A DNA stretch of 64,000 nucleotides, from positions 3,534,001 through 3,598,000 of the forward strand of contig JAACJO010000001.1 in the NCBI GenBank assembly GCA_013368445.1. Reading direction: 5' to 3'. The notes beneath the pieces are model-generated. The model saw only the letters and a program-made list of their open reading frames with translations. It searched no databases and was not told where the DNA came from. The translations under genes were made by a program, and so were the position numbers. The DNA comes from Leucocoprinus leucothites. Taxonomy: Eukaryota > Basidiomycota > Agaricomycetes > Agaricales > Agaricaceae. Positions 35,289 to 46,992 of the stretch are shown piece after piece (position 1 is the stretch's first letter; each line of letters begins with the position of its first letter).

Positions 35289-38200
35289 ATGGAGACAGGA
35301 GGACGACGACCTGTTGTCGTTCGTCAAGACACCTTTGACCTCCGAGAACACCTTATTCCTTCTACCGACACCAACGACGACGACGAGCACAACGAGTACG
35401 ACGTCATGGCACAAGTTCACACCGACGCCGCTCATACCGCTGGCAATGCCACCACTACCACCCACACTGACGCCGACGTGGAACCTCGTTCTGTCCTGGA
35501 TGACGATTCAGACGGTGAAGGCGAAGGCGAAGATTTTATAGATGATGATGACGATGACCGTTCATCGTCACTTTCCATACCTAACGAGTCGATTGACTTT
35601 GACCTTGTGTATTCGTTGCACAGTTTTGCGGCTACGGTGGAGGGACAGGCGAATGTTGTAAAAGGGGACAGACTGGTGTTGATTGATGATAGTAACAGTT
35701 ATTGGTGGTTGGTTCGAGTACTCAAGACGCAGGAGGTGGGGTATATCCCTGCTGAAAACATCGAGACGCCATTCGAGAGGTTGGCGAGGTTGAATAAACA
35801 CAGGAATGTTGATGTGAGTGTTCGTCCCATTGTTCTACGAGCAAAAAATCTGATTTATTTATTTTTAAATAGCTGGCTTCTGCAACGCAGGCAGAAATGC
35901 AAGGCGAATTGAACGCCTCGCAAGACCGTCTACGACAACGAACAGCCGGCGGTCAAACGCCGTCTCCCATCCCCGGACGTGGCAGGTCTCAATCACAATC
36001 TACAGGCCGCAGACTCGTATTTACATCCAACATGTCCGTGCACCGATATGCACCTGCCATTTGGGATGAAGAAGACGAAGACTTGGACGATGACGAGGAT
36101 TATGACCAAGTCGAGTATATGGCGACTGATCCTGATTTGGCTGATGATGAGAGGGAGAGAGCTGAGAGGATGCGTGGAGAGCATTATTCGCCTCATTCTT
36201 CTGGTAGAATGGAGGTGGATGATGAGATGATGTGGGACGAGTATGATGCTCAGACTCCAGAGCCGGCTACTGCTGCTGCTGCTGCAGAGGTGCAGCCTCA
36301 AGCGCCGCCTAGTCCCCAACAGCAGCAACAACCCCCTCTTACACAACAACCGTCAAAAGAGCTCAAATCACCCCCATCAACAGAACAGCTCCTCTCTCCA
36401 CCTGACGTTCTTCGTCCAGGCTTAGCGTCTCCCTCCGTCGCCGGTTTTGATGGGCGACAGCTCGTTGATCCCGCAGATGCAACCGCAGAAACAGTTAGGA
36501 AGACAATTACACCTAGCGTCGCTCGCGGTGACGTTGATACCACCTACATTTCTCCTTCCTCTCCCCCACAACAACAATTATCACAACGCCAGGAGGATGA
36601 AAGAGCAAAAAGAGTTCGAGAACGACTCGAAGAGGAAGAGGAAGCTCTGCGGAACACTAAACGCTCTAGGTCCGGTAGTGGATCTACCGCCACCACCACC
36701 GCCAGTACCACTACATCTATTAGTCAAGTCAAATCATCTTCTCCCGCACCCAGTTCCTCTCAACAACAGGGCAGTGGGCAAAAACTCACGAAACAGCGAA
36801 AACCCGACACTCAGTCTCAGTCCGAGGACGAAGGCAGCAGCAGTGGAGGGAAGAAGAAGAAAGGAGGATTATGGAGTGGGTTGTTCCCTAGGAAGAAGGA
36901 TAAGGATAAAAACAAGGAGAAAGAAAAGGAGAGGGAGAAGGAGAGAGGTGTGAGTGGGGGAGGAGGGGAGATGAAGAATGCTTCTGTTACTTCGTTTGAT
37001 TCCTCTGATACGCGCGTTTCAGAAGAGTCGAGGGTGAGTCGACCTTCAACTACCACTAGTCACGATCATCATCACCCTCCTACTGGAACGAACGTATCGC
37101 CGACGACGGGATTGGCGATGCAGCAGCAGCAATTGGCTCAACAGCGTGTTGGTGGTGCTGGTGCTACCGGTGGAGGTGTGTTGGTAGGAGATGGAGGTGT
37201 AGGTGGGGATCCGAAAACACAGGGACGGGATGGGGCGTCGCTTTCGCAGCATGCGTCCCAGTTGAGGCAACACGATCAACAACAACAGGCGTTGTACAAG
37301 AATTATCTCATGTCTTCTCCGAGTTCACCACCCGAGGTGTCATATGGGTTACAGTCTGCGAGTACGGTTCTTGGGAACGCATATATGCCTCCCTCTTCGG
37401 CATCCAACAACTCTAATTCTGCACCTGGTACTCCCAGCGGAACTGGTCTTGGGCTGCCCACTACACCTCGGCCGAGACCTGGTTCACTTATTCTTACGAC
37501 GACCTCGTCTGGGTCGATTGTGGTTGATGGTGCGGGTGCTATGGGTTTACCTGCGGCGGTATCACATCAAGAATTGTCCGTGATTCGAATATTTGCCGGA
37601 CAGGGGCTGGCGCAGTTGACCGATGCGACGTTTAAAACTGCCTTGTTGAATTCATCGACTGTCGCTTCTGATTTGATCAAACAAGCCATTCAACGATTCC
37701 GCCTTCCTACCTCTTCACCACATCACATACAAGAAGGAGAAGGGGACGATGCTGACGACAACGACGATAATAATAATGCGTTTTCGTATTATTTGACTGT
37801 GAAGCAGGTTCACTCTGATACTCCTCTTGTGCTTTCTCCATCCGATCATCCGTTGCAGATATTTGAGCATTTGGTGGCGGAGGCTACGGCGTTGAGTGAG
37901 ATGGAGAATAATATGATGATGGCGATGATGGTGCCCAAGGTGAAGAGGAGTAGTATGGGGAGTATTGATAGTGTGGCGAGTAATTTGAGTATGCATCCTG
38001 CGATTAGGAAGTTGCCGATGAATGATTTTACGGATGATAGTCAGGTGAGTTTGTGTGTGTTTTCTGGGTGAGGATGGGAGGTTGATGTTGTGTGTTTTAG
38101 GTCAAGTTTTATTTGAATAGAAGGGTTGGTTCTATGCGAGGGGGCGAGGATATTGGAGGAGGGGTGATGTTACATTGGGGCGAGGCGAGCCTAGGAGGAG

Positions 38201-40828
38201 AGTTTACAGCAGAGCCAGGGATGATTGGGGAGACGATGGTGCAGAGTCCGAAGAACCAGTATCTTACGGTGTCGACTGCTGGAGAACGATATCCGAGCAC
38301 TGGGGGAGCGTCGTCGCCTTCGGTGAGGTTTGCGGTGCAGTTGATCATTCAAAAGGAGGATTTACCGGAAAATATGATGTTTCATCCTACGACGGAGGCT
38401 ATTGTGTTTAAAGAGGATCATCATCATCAATCTTCTGGTACACCGTCGATTCAAGTTTCCTCTTCCTCTTCCTCTCAACACCACCCGAATCCGAATATGA
38501 GGAGAAAGGTGTTTATGTTCCCCAAGATGGTGACGGTGGCTGAGGTGATTGAGCTTGGGTTGGAGAGGTTTGGGATATTGGAGGGGGTGGTGGATGGGGG
38601 AGATGAGGTTGAGGATAAGTTGGTGGTGGTGGGGAGTAGGAGGAGGAGTAGTATGGGGAGTGGGAGTGGGAGTGGAGGGAGGGTGAGGTATGGGTTGTGG
38701 ATTGGGGTTGATGGACAAGGTGGGTGCTTTTTTGTGTGTTCAACGTATAGGGTTTGTGCTGACTGCCTTTGGTATTTTTTTTTGGTGTAGAACGCGAGTT
38801 GACGCCTTCATCGAAATTGACTGATGCGTATCCGGCTGGTCGACCGCCGACGTTCAAATCTCCCTCTGCCGGTCAAGATGCCAATTCTTCCCTACTTACG
38901 GGTGGTAATACCTTAATCAAACGTCGCTCGATTGATGCCACGCAGTTGCTTGGGACGGTGGAAGATGTTCATCCGGATGATCCGGTGTTTTTGTTACGGC
39001 GTGCTACGTCGTATAGACCTACTACTGGAGGGGGAGGAGGAGGAGTTGGTGGAGGGTTTGTGACGAGGCATGGGAGGCATAGTGCGCCGCTGGATGAGAT
39101 TGCGCTGCAGAAGATGAATAGTATGATTTCTTCGAGGGAGAGGGAGGGGAGAGGGGAGCACAGGCAGAGTGGGGTTAGCGTTGAGAGCGCGTTGTCGTAT
39201 GCTTCGTTGGACAAGTCGCGGCAGTTGACTTTGGAGGAGCAAGATAATACCCTTGAGCAGACGCCACCTCGGAGTCAGATTGAGAAGCAGAGGTCTGCGC
39301 AGGAGATTATTGCGGCGCAGAGGGCACAGACGAGAGCGAATCAGATTGCGAGTATACTTTCTGCGCAGTCGAATTCGGTGAGGGGGACGGATATTGTGTT
39401 GCCTGATAATGCGGTGTTGAGGAGTTCGAGGTATGAGGAGACGGGGGGGATGAGGTATTCGTATGTTGAGCCGGATGGGGAGACGACGTATGATGTTAGT
39501 GATATTGTGGAAGCGGAGTGGGGGAGTGAGTACCAGCAGCAGCAGCAGCAGTATCAGCAGCAGTATCAACAACAGCAACATCAGCGGAGGAGGGCGGAAG
39601 AGGGGGATGTAGATGGGGATGATGGGGATTTGTTAAAGGTGGTTGGGGCGCAGCAGGGGTTGGGAGCGAATTTGGATAGAGTGTTGAATAGGATTAGGAA
39701 TGGGAAGGTTAGTTTGGGGAGGGATGAGGGGGTGGTTAGTTCGGCGGCGTTGTCGTTGACGGTGGAGGGGGTTAGTGATGTTGATGAAGATACGACTACT
39801 ATTGGTGCTACTCCCAAGCAACAACAAAGAGTTCATAATGAGGACGATGAAGATGACAGTGCCAATGATACGATTGTCGTTGATGGACTTGGTGCTTTGT
39901 CGGGTGGTGCGAGGAGGGATAGGGAGAGTAAGGAGAGTGGTGTTTCTGTTCCTTCTGTTTCGGAGTATTCGGTGGAGGATTCTCTTACGAGGTCTTCGAG
40001 ATCTGGGACACCTGGATCTGCGGGATTTGTATCGCAGATGCCTTCTGCTTCGGGTGCGAATGCAGGTGCAGGTCTGGCTGCTGCTGCGTCAGCGTTTGCT
40101 GCTTCTGCAGGTGTGACGCATGGGCATTCTCATTCGCATTCGAGGTCGATTTCGTCGTTGGATTATCGGTCGTCTGAAGAACGTGCGGAGAGGTCGTCAC
40201 CGATTTTACCGAGGGCGAGTACGTCGACGCCTACGACTGCCGCTACTGCTGCTATGGGGAGACCTGCTGTTATGGAGAGGAGACAGCCATCGTTGGCGAG
40301 TGTGTTATCGGATGGGACGACGACGGCGGGGTATGTGACGCCTCCGCTTCATCCGATTGCGCCACAGGTGTTTGAGAGTCCGAGGTCGTTTAGTAGTAGT
40401 ATCGCGACACCTAAAGGAGGGAGTGGGAAGAGTTCGAGTTTGGGCGGGAGTCATCAGAATCAGTATAGGAGGAGGGGGCCTGTGATTCCGAAGGATGATT
40501 TTGGGATTTCGCATATGATGGCGATTATAGAGTATCAAACTGCGCAAGCGAAGAGTCAGGAGGTCGGTGCGACTGCGGGGGAGAGGGGAGAGAAGGGGAA
40601 GGTGGAGGAGAGGGATGTGGTTGATGAGAGGTTGTTTGGGAGGCCTGTGGATTTGGAGAAGTTGCATCCGCAGGTGAGGGAGATTTATGAGGATGGGTTT
40701 AGGATGTTGGAGGAGATGGATAAGGTGAGTTGTGTGGTTTTGGAGCTTTTTGGGCTTTACTGAAAGGGTTTTTTTTGTGTATGTAGGTGTTGGATGGTTA
40801 TGTGCAGCCTTCGATAGGTGCATTTTAG
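35289..40828 (+). CDS. Large SH3 and Ras-association domain scaffold, probably cell polarity or signalling
   Basis: Five exons (35289-35813, 35873-38044, 38101-38719, 38791-40724, 40787-40828) join to 1763 residues. After an acidic N-terminus, residues about 105-175 form an SH3 domain (LVYSLHSF, VVKGDRLVLIDDSNSYWWLV, EVGYIPAENIETPFERLARLN). About 735-910 form a Ras-association fold (LSVIRIFAGQGLAQL, FKTALLNSSTVASDLIKQAI, YYLTVKQVHSDTPLVLSPSDHPLQIF), ending NDFTDDSQVKFYLNRR. A second ubiquitin-like or RA-like unit follows at about 970-1125 (VRFAVQLIIQKEDLP, KVFMFPKMVTVAEVIELGLERFGI). The rest is low complexity: KKDKDKNKEKEKE basic patch, poly-Gln, Ser-rich stretches. The last exon codes for only 13 residues. 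It likely docks a small GTPase and a polarity or MAPK module; I cannot name an orthologue. Confidence 0.8.
39529..39590 (+). repeat. CAG/CAA tract coding for poly-glutamine
   Basis: Tandem CAG and CAA codons interrupted by TAT give EYQQQQQQYQQQYQQQQHQ within the scaffold protein (around residues 1352-1370). Such tracts are length-variable. Confidence 0.85.
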
Positions 40829-41528
40829 TATTGTGAAGGCTCACTTGGATGGGCTGTAGTGCTTGTTTGTTTTTTTTTTGGAATTTTTGGTTCTTGGATG
40901 ATATCCCGCATGTCTGCGAAAGTCCTTCCTTTGTGTGTTTGATACTTTAGTCTCTCCATTTTCCGTGCTTTTTTATCTTTTGCTAACTAGACGAGTCGCT
41001 CCTTATTTTTGACATCCTATTTATTTTATTGATGATCATTCGTTGTCGTGGACCTTGTGGGGACAACTGAGGTTGTTAAACCTGCCCTCGACGAGTCGGC
41101 GAGGGAGATACCCGTGAGATGCTTTTCTAATACTTTCCCGAATCAAATAATACAAGTACCGCTCTCTACACCAGACTCTGATCCAATGCGTTGATGGCGC
41201 TCTTGCGTGGACTCCGATATGTAGGTCGGTGAAACACACTTTCAGGGGTTATATGTAAGGAGCCAGCGTGGACTTGACGCTCCCTCGAGTCAGTTAACTA
41301 GTTCGTTCATTAGGGGGTCGCTTTTCCTGCAATAGCATTCTCTCTTGCTTCCCATATACGAACGTTCTTGGATCTAACTCTCTAAGGATAGCTATGAAGA
41401 CTCGAACGACTCTCCCTTACGACACAACAACACCTTACGTCGATGATTACGCATATGCGCTTTGGTGTCAGGTCAAATTGTGCTAGCCTCGATTTGGTCG
41501 TTCTCTAGACTCGTCTTCGAGCTCGCAA
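40829..41528. other. Intergenic, 3' and 5' flanks
   Basis: Holds the 3' UTR of the scaffold gene and the promoter of the CFEM gene at 41604. No supportable gene; the minus frame 41036-41239 has no recognisable content. Confidence 0.5.
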
Positions 41529-41536
41529 TATAAAAG
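41529..41536 (+). promoter_or_regulatory. TATA box of the first CFEM gene
   Basis: A canonical TATAAAAG lies 68-75 bp before the ATG at 41604. A strong TATA box suits an inducible, highly expressed secreted protein. Confidence 0.65.
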
Positions 41537-41603
41537 CATGCAAACTGGCACTCCACTCACCTCCTTACCTTGACTCTTATCCTATCAGCTCTCTCGTCCA
41601 ACA

Positions 41604-41939
41604 ATGCTCTTCAATACCAAACTCGTTGCTCTCATTCTCCTCACCGTCGGCCTTGTGCAGGCTGAGTTAACGCCTTGTATCCAAGGATGTTCGCAGAAAG
41701 CTGCTCAGGAAAACGGATGTGGTTCTTTGTGAGTACTGGCCTTCTGTCGTCGTTGGAGGCTTGAACTCATTTGACCTTCCTACGATAGCGCTAATCGTGA
41801 CTGTGTTTGCACGAACAAAAAGTTCCAACAGCAAGCCCATAACTGCATTGCGGATACAAGGCCTGGTAATGCATTTGGTTGCAAGTCGGATGATATGGCG
41901 AAGGCGAAGCAACTTGAAGCGCAGAACTGTGGTCATTAG
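41604..41939 (+). CDS. Small secreted CFEM protein 1
   Basis: Two exons (41604-41728, 41789-41939) encode 91 residues: signal peptide MLFNTKLVALILLTVGLVQA and a compact domain with eight cysteines, in PCIQGC, NGC, RDCVC, NC, GC and NC. The spacing and the Asp just before CVC fit the fungal CFEM domain, in which an Asp ligates haem in some members. There is no C-terminal GPI signal, so it is probably secreted free. Family members take part in haem-iron capture or act as effectors or surface proteins. It is a paralogue in type of the gene at 46523; an intact laccase gene lies between them. Confidence 0.82.
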
Positions 41940-42234
41940 TGGGATATTGAGCTTCACACCGTGCATCGTGTATGTAGCTTGGCTTGGCACATCTTTCAAA
42001 GAGATTGTTCATTTGAACTGACTTGCCCCACTTTCCATAGTCGTCTGGTCGCTTGATGCTATTTTAGTCTTAGTAGTCCTTGCCAGAATTTCATTTCGTC
42101 TTACCACCTATTGTCATTGACGACTTGACCCTCTACGCCATGTACTATATACCTTTTGTCTGATGTCACCACCAAGTCTGTCAGCATAAGCCTTCATTCA
42201 AGCTGAGTGTCAGGCCTAAAATTAGCGCATCTGG

Positions 42235-43114
42235 TACAGTCGAAGCTCTTATAACTGATAGCTGTCAAAACCGATAATCTGTCGTATCTGATAGTTGGAG
42301 GCCTTGACCAATTTGGTTTGCGGGGATTTGGACCCCATAACCGATATTCTTCAATATCTGATAACTGATAGGTGTTTCATGGTACCATAACCGATAGCGC
42401 CTGCGGGGCGCCCATACCCTACCTAGTTTCTATGCACCGGGGTCACCCTTTAATTACAGTTTTTGTATTAACTAGTGCTGGCAATGAAAAAAAAAATCTG
42501 AGTGTCCATTAGTCTACCTCACATTTTCACTGTACAGTCGGCCCTTACATTAATGGCGGCCATTTCTATTGAAGTCCTGGAGAAACAAGTTCAACTGTGA
42601 AGGGAAGCCCTCGAGACCACCTTGGCCAAAATGCAGCCAATTTCAGTGACTGAATGTCTGTAGATGCACTCTTGAACCCAGAAGATGAAGATTTTATTGC
42701 TGAACAGGTCAGAGTTAGCTGCCGCTGGAGGGGAGCCTCCTGGTGCGGATGTCAGACGGTGTGAGTCAGAGGATGTTCCAACCCCTCATGATTATCTTCA
42801 TGCTCAGACAGCTATTCAACAATACCTGGCTCACTCCGAGCACTCAAAGCTCAGCCAGCAGCTTGATAATGCTTTAAGGGCCTATACTCATGAAGTCCGC
42901 CTCACTCAGACTATATTTCTCTCAAGGTCACTTCTCTTGCTAACTATTTCTCTTCGAAGACTTGACTTCGCTGCCTTTGGCGCCCATATATTGTTTCAAA
43001 AATAAAATAAAATAAAATATCTATTTTCCTGCATTTTTCAAACCTGATAAGCTGTCATAACTGATAATGCCAGGGGGTGACGGAAGCCTATCGGTTAAGA
43101 GAGATTCGACTGTA
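42235..43114 (+). mobile_element. Non-autonomous Tc1/mariner-pogo-like DNA transposon
   Basis: An 880-bp unit is bounded by TA dinucleotides (42235-42236 and 43113-43114) and terminal inverted repeats. The left end begins TACAGTCGAAGCTCTTATAA; the right end, reverse-complemented, begins TACAGTCGAATCTCTCTTAA. Both ends carry repeated AACTGATA or AACCGATA motifs further in, a subterminal pattern of this superfamily. The only coding remnant is near 42660-42930: DALLNPEDEDFIAEQ, then in another frame PTPHDYLHAQTAIQQYLAHSEHSKLSQQLDNA in pieces, which resembles the helical tail of fungal pogo/Fot1-type transposases. The catalytic DDE region is missing, so any movement would need a transposase in trans. 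Confidence 0.75.
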
Positions 43115-43161
43115 CTTATTTTGCTTCTATCGCGCTCATGAATTTTATTACAATGGACTTC

Positions 43162-43232
43162 GTGACGTGGCGCGAAATCAGAATTCCCCAACTGGTATAG
43201 ACCGCACTTTGACAGCGCTTTGACAAGTCGAA
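43162..43232 (+). promoter_or_regulatory. Promoter block shared with the second CFEM gene
   Basis: GTGACGTGGCGCGAA, then CCCCAACTGGTATAGACC and TTGACAAGTCGAA, recur in the same order at 46390-46450 upstream of the CFEM gene at 46523. Here the block lies 244-314 bp before the laccase ATG. The TGACGT core is a CREB/ATF half site. Confidence 0.5.
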
Positions 43233-43367
43233 TATAGACTTTTGTGTGGCACTCGGAGGCCAATTCGGCTCCTGTGCAATTTAACATACGTAAAAGAGCA
43301 AAAAGTTTAGGCATGGGTTATGAGAGAGCTATGAGACTTTTGTGCAGGGCCCCGGTTGGCCGTTGTT

Positions 43368-43374
43368 TATAAAG
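43368..43374 (+). promoter_or_regulatory. TATA box of the intact laccase gene
   Basis: TATAAAG lies about 102-108 bp before the ATG at 43476. Confidence 0.55.
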
Positions 43375-43475
43375 GCTGAAGCAAAAACTGTTCTACAGTT
43401 ATTCAGGTCGTCTCCGTTCTATCCAGTGTGATCCGTCTATTTTCCACCTCACCGCTCCGAGTTGGATCCCGAGAG

Positions 43476-45735
43476 ATGTACATCGCTCTCAAGTTCTCCA
43501 CTGTCCTCCTCAGCGTTGCCTTTGTCTTGGGCGAGACCATTGGCAGGCAGGGAACTCTTACCCTCTCGAACGCCGTAATTTCACCTGACGGTCGTAACCG
43601 CACGTGAGCCCAGTCCGCTTCCCCCGCCTCAGCTGTGACTTACACGACTCTCAACTTAGCGCGTCGGTTCTCAATGGCATTCACCCCGGACCACTAATTT
43701 CCATTAACAAGGTAATCTCAATCCAATTTTTTCCCGAGATGTACTATACTCAATATCCACATGGCAGGGCGATTCAGTCGAGATTAACGTCGTCAACCAA
43801 CTTACAAATGCCGACATGATTGTCGGTACTTCCATAGTATGTCACATCGTACCCCAAGCTAGATTGAAGAGCTTTACTCACCTCATGTATAGCACTGGCA
43901 TGGGATGTTCCAGCGCAAGACAAACTTCATGGACGGCACCGAAGGAGTTACACAGTGCCCTATTGCTCCAGGAAATTCGTTCCTCTATAAATTTGATACG
44001 GAGGAGGTTGGTACATACTGGTACCACTCTCACTTTGGTCAGTCAATGTGCTCTTAGTACTAAAAAATCATCGGATGACCTTGGTGTAGGGGAGCAATAC
44101 TGTGATGGAATTCGCGGAGGATTCATCGTATACGACCGTGAAAATGATCCTCACAAGGATATGTACGATGGTAGGTTGAAGTCATGGGCCAAAATTGGAA
44201 ACCGCTAACTTCGCTTTGTAGTTGATGATGGTATGCGAAATTCCTTGAGTTAAATCTCGTCAGTTTTCTGAGCTGTACACAGAATCTACCGTCATTTCCA
44301 TCAGTGAATGGTACGAATGTTCCCCTTAATTCCCCTCGTCAATTCTTGACATGTTTCAATTGTAGGTATCATTCTTACGCCGTGAGCTTGCGGGGTATTG
44401 TGTTAGCCAACAGTACCTTGATCAACGGGGTGGGACGATATGTTGGAGGTCCGCCAGTACCTCTGTCCGTTGTTAAAGTTGACCCGGGTAAACGCTATCG
44501 TCTTCGCCTCATTTCGATGTCATGCGCGCCATACTTCACCTTCTCCATCGACAATCATGACCTCACTGTAATCGAAGTTGAAGGTACCCCGATCATTCCA
44601 TACACTGTCAATACAATCCCCCTCTATGCTGGTATGTTGTACTCATTCACCTTAAGCTGTGGCTCGAAACTAATTTTTCGAATGCAAGGCCAACGTTACT
44701 CTGTCGTGTTGAATGCTAATCAACCCACTGATAACTATTGGATCCGTGCTCTTCCTGATTCTGGCTGGAATGGCTTGGAAAAAGGTTTTGACGGTGGCGT
44801 CAATTCCGCTATCCTCAGATACACTGGTGCTCCAGATCAGGAGCCCACTACTAGCGAGCAGTCAATCAAGATACCACTCGATGAGACCTTATTAGACCCC
44901 CTGACTCCGACACCTGCACCCGGTAAACCGGAGCCTAAGGCTGACGACGTCGTCAATCAGTATTTCAACTTCACTTTCAACCAAACGACGAATCTTTTCG
45001 AAGTCAACGGTACTTCCTTCGGTGCTGGCGGAATTCCCACTCCGGCGTTGGTACAAATCTTGAGCGGTGCTCGACCACCCCGCGACCTCCTTCCTGAGGG
45101 TTCAATCTTCTATCTTGAGAGGAATCAGACTGTACAAGTTGACTTCCCAGCTCTACCGCTTGGTGGGCCCCACCCACTGCATTTACACGGCGTGCGTCTT
45201 TCCTTTGTTTCTTTCAGATGTCCCCTGACAGGTGATTGCTCGACTAGCATACTTTCTGGGTTGTCAAGAGTGCCGATAAAGAATACGACTTTAAGGCCCC
45301 TATCATTCGAGATACCGTTAACGGTGGTGCGACTGCCGGTGATATCGTCTCAATTCGTTTCAACACTGACAATCCTGGTCCATGGATCTTCCACTGGTAT
45401 GTGACTTTAGCTCTTGCTCTTGCTCTATTCCGAAACCTGAACCCGTATGCCTCTAGCCACATTGACTTCCATCTCAAGGAGTAAGCTTCTATTTTGCATT
45501 CTGGCTTGTTTCAATAATCTTATCATTGGAAACAGGGGATTCGCCTTTGTCTTCGCCGAAGCTCCTGATGACATTCAGAGTTACCAAGATACACCGCCTG
45601 GTGTGTAGTGCCGTACTTGGACCCCAAGTTTATGACTCAGATTCTTGTTTTGCAGCTGCATGGCAGGACCTTTGCCCCATCTGGGGTAACCAAACTGACG
45701 TCGTCAAGCACGCTGGTCAGGATGGTGGCCACTAG
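43476..45735 (+). CDS. Laccase (multicopper oxidase), catalytically intact
   Basis: Signal peptide [19 protein letters not shown], then three cupredoxin domains interrupted by short introns. All copper motifs are complete: L1 HWHG (about 43901, right after the acceptor), L2 WYHSHFG with the next exon giving EQYCDG, L3 HPLHLHG joined to HTFWVV across an intron at 45193, and L4 [12 protein letters not shown], split by introns near 45396 and 45481. Disulfide cysteines in TQCPIA, QYCDG, MSCAPY and DLCPIW are present. It should oxidise phenols with reduction of oxygen to water outside the cell (lignin, pigment or detoxification roles). L4 has Phe where most laccases have Trp (HIDF), and the axial position after the last His is Phe, which is linked to higher redox potential in laccases. 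Many N-glycosylation sequons. Confidence 0.92.
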
Positions 45736-46389
45736 TGATGTTGTTCCGTTACAGAATATCCCCCTGCCATTAGTATAGTCAAACGGTGTTTCGGTCAGGA
45801 CTGGTTATGATGTAATTCCGCTCATTTTCGTCGCTCGTTCCTCTTCCTCATTGCCTTAGTGTTGCCCACCACTGAGACACGAGTACCCGTCATTCGTTCA
45901 TTATATAACCAGCTCGTATTATTCCTATACCTTGTTCTTATATCTTGAGGGATCGCCTCTCCTGTCGTTGATATCACTGTGTAGGATCCCTCACTATATA
46001 CCCTACTTTAAATGGCTGTCTTTTGCACACCTTGGAATAGATCATCCATTTCAGCCGAACTGCTTGATTTCCCCTCTGTGGTCCAAGTCAATAGAAGCAT
46101 CTAGAGTGATCTTTCGTTTCATTTCATTACCATTTATTTTCATTGGAGCCCACTCTCCGCTCACCACATCGGTTGAGACAATATGTACATTCTTCGTCAT
46201 CAACCTACGCCTTCATTCAAATCAAGTATCAGATACAAAGGACTTCGCGCGAAAGCTCACTCAGTAGAGCTTCAAAGCGTCTGTGGATCATTCATTCTAT
46301 TGTGCTTCTGTGTTGTGCTCCGCCCATGAATTCCAGCTTCCATTAACGTAATGAAAGACTTCTTCAATGAATTTGACCAAGGCGAATAG
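45736..46389. other. Intergenic between laccase and second CFEM gene
   Basis: No supportable gene. Open frames at 45932-46267 lack domains. The region holds the 3' end of the laccase and distal promoter of the CFEM gene. Confidence 0.5.
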
Positions 46390-46450
46390 GTGACGTAGGG
46401 CGAAGTTAACCCCCAATTGGTTTAGACTCCACCAAGTTGACAAGTCGAAC
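46390..46450 (+). promoter_or_regulatory. Promoter block shared with the intact laccase
   Basis: GTGACGTAGGGCGAA, CCCCCAATTGGTTTAGAC and GTTGACAAGTCGAA match 43162-43232 with a 3-base and a roughly 8-base gap. The block ends about 72 bp before the CFEM ATG, so it overlaps the core promoter here. Confidence 0.5.
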
Positions 46451-46522
46451 TCAAGTTGAGGCAGAACGTCCACACCTGTTCGACTCCACTCGTTTCCTCA
46501 CGTCGCCTCGCTTCCCCTAAAC

Positions 46523-46992
46523 ATGATCCTCAATCTCAAACTCGTCCTTCTTGCCCTAATCAGCGCGGTTATCTCAGCTCCCTCAACCAATGACCGAACC
46601 ACAACCAGTAGCAGTACTAGTACAACCTCCAGCGACAACCCCACTGGACAACCTACCGCAGAACAAACCAACTGTATCATCAACTGTGGTAAACAAGTCC
46701 AGTCGCCCCTCACTTGCCCTGACTTGTAAGCCATCAAGCACTCTCAGTTCACAGGCGAAACCGCTCAGCACTTTGCCCCGTTTTTAGTACCGACACTAAA
46801 TGTGTCTGTCATAACCTCCTCTTTCAAGGAACGGCTGCTGTGTGCGCTATTACTCAATGTGGGGGATTATCTGGCCTTAATGCTGCGTTTGAGTTGCAAT
46901 CTATGGCATGTAAAGGTGGTGAGTTTGTCGCTTGGGCTCATGTCTTAATATTGGAAGAATATTCATATTTCTTTGATACGATTTCAGCATGA
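46523..46992 (+). CDS. Small secreted CFEM protein 2 with Ser/Thr linker
   Basis: Three exons (46523-46725, 46788-46918, 46988-46992) join to 112 residues. A signal peptide (MILNLKLVLLALISAVISA) is followed by a Ser/Thr-rich linker (about residues 20-48), probably O-glycosylated. An eight-cysteine CFEM-type domain follows: CIINC, LTC, DTKCVC, VC, QC and AC. Asp precedes the CVC motif, as in haem-binding members. The last exon contributes only one Ala codon half and the stop. Compared with the gene at 41604, the linker is extra, and there is still no GPI anchor signal. It shares a promoter block with the laccase upstream, which suggests common induction. Confidence 0.8.
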
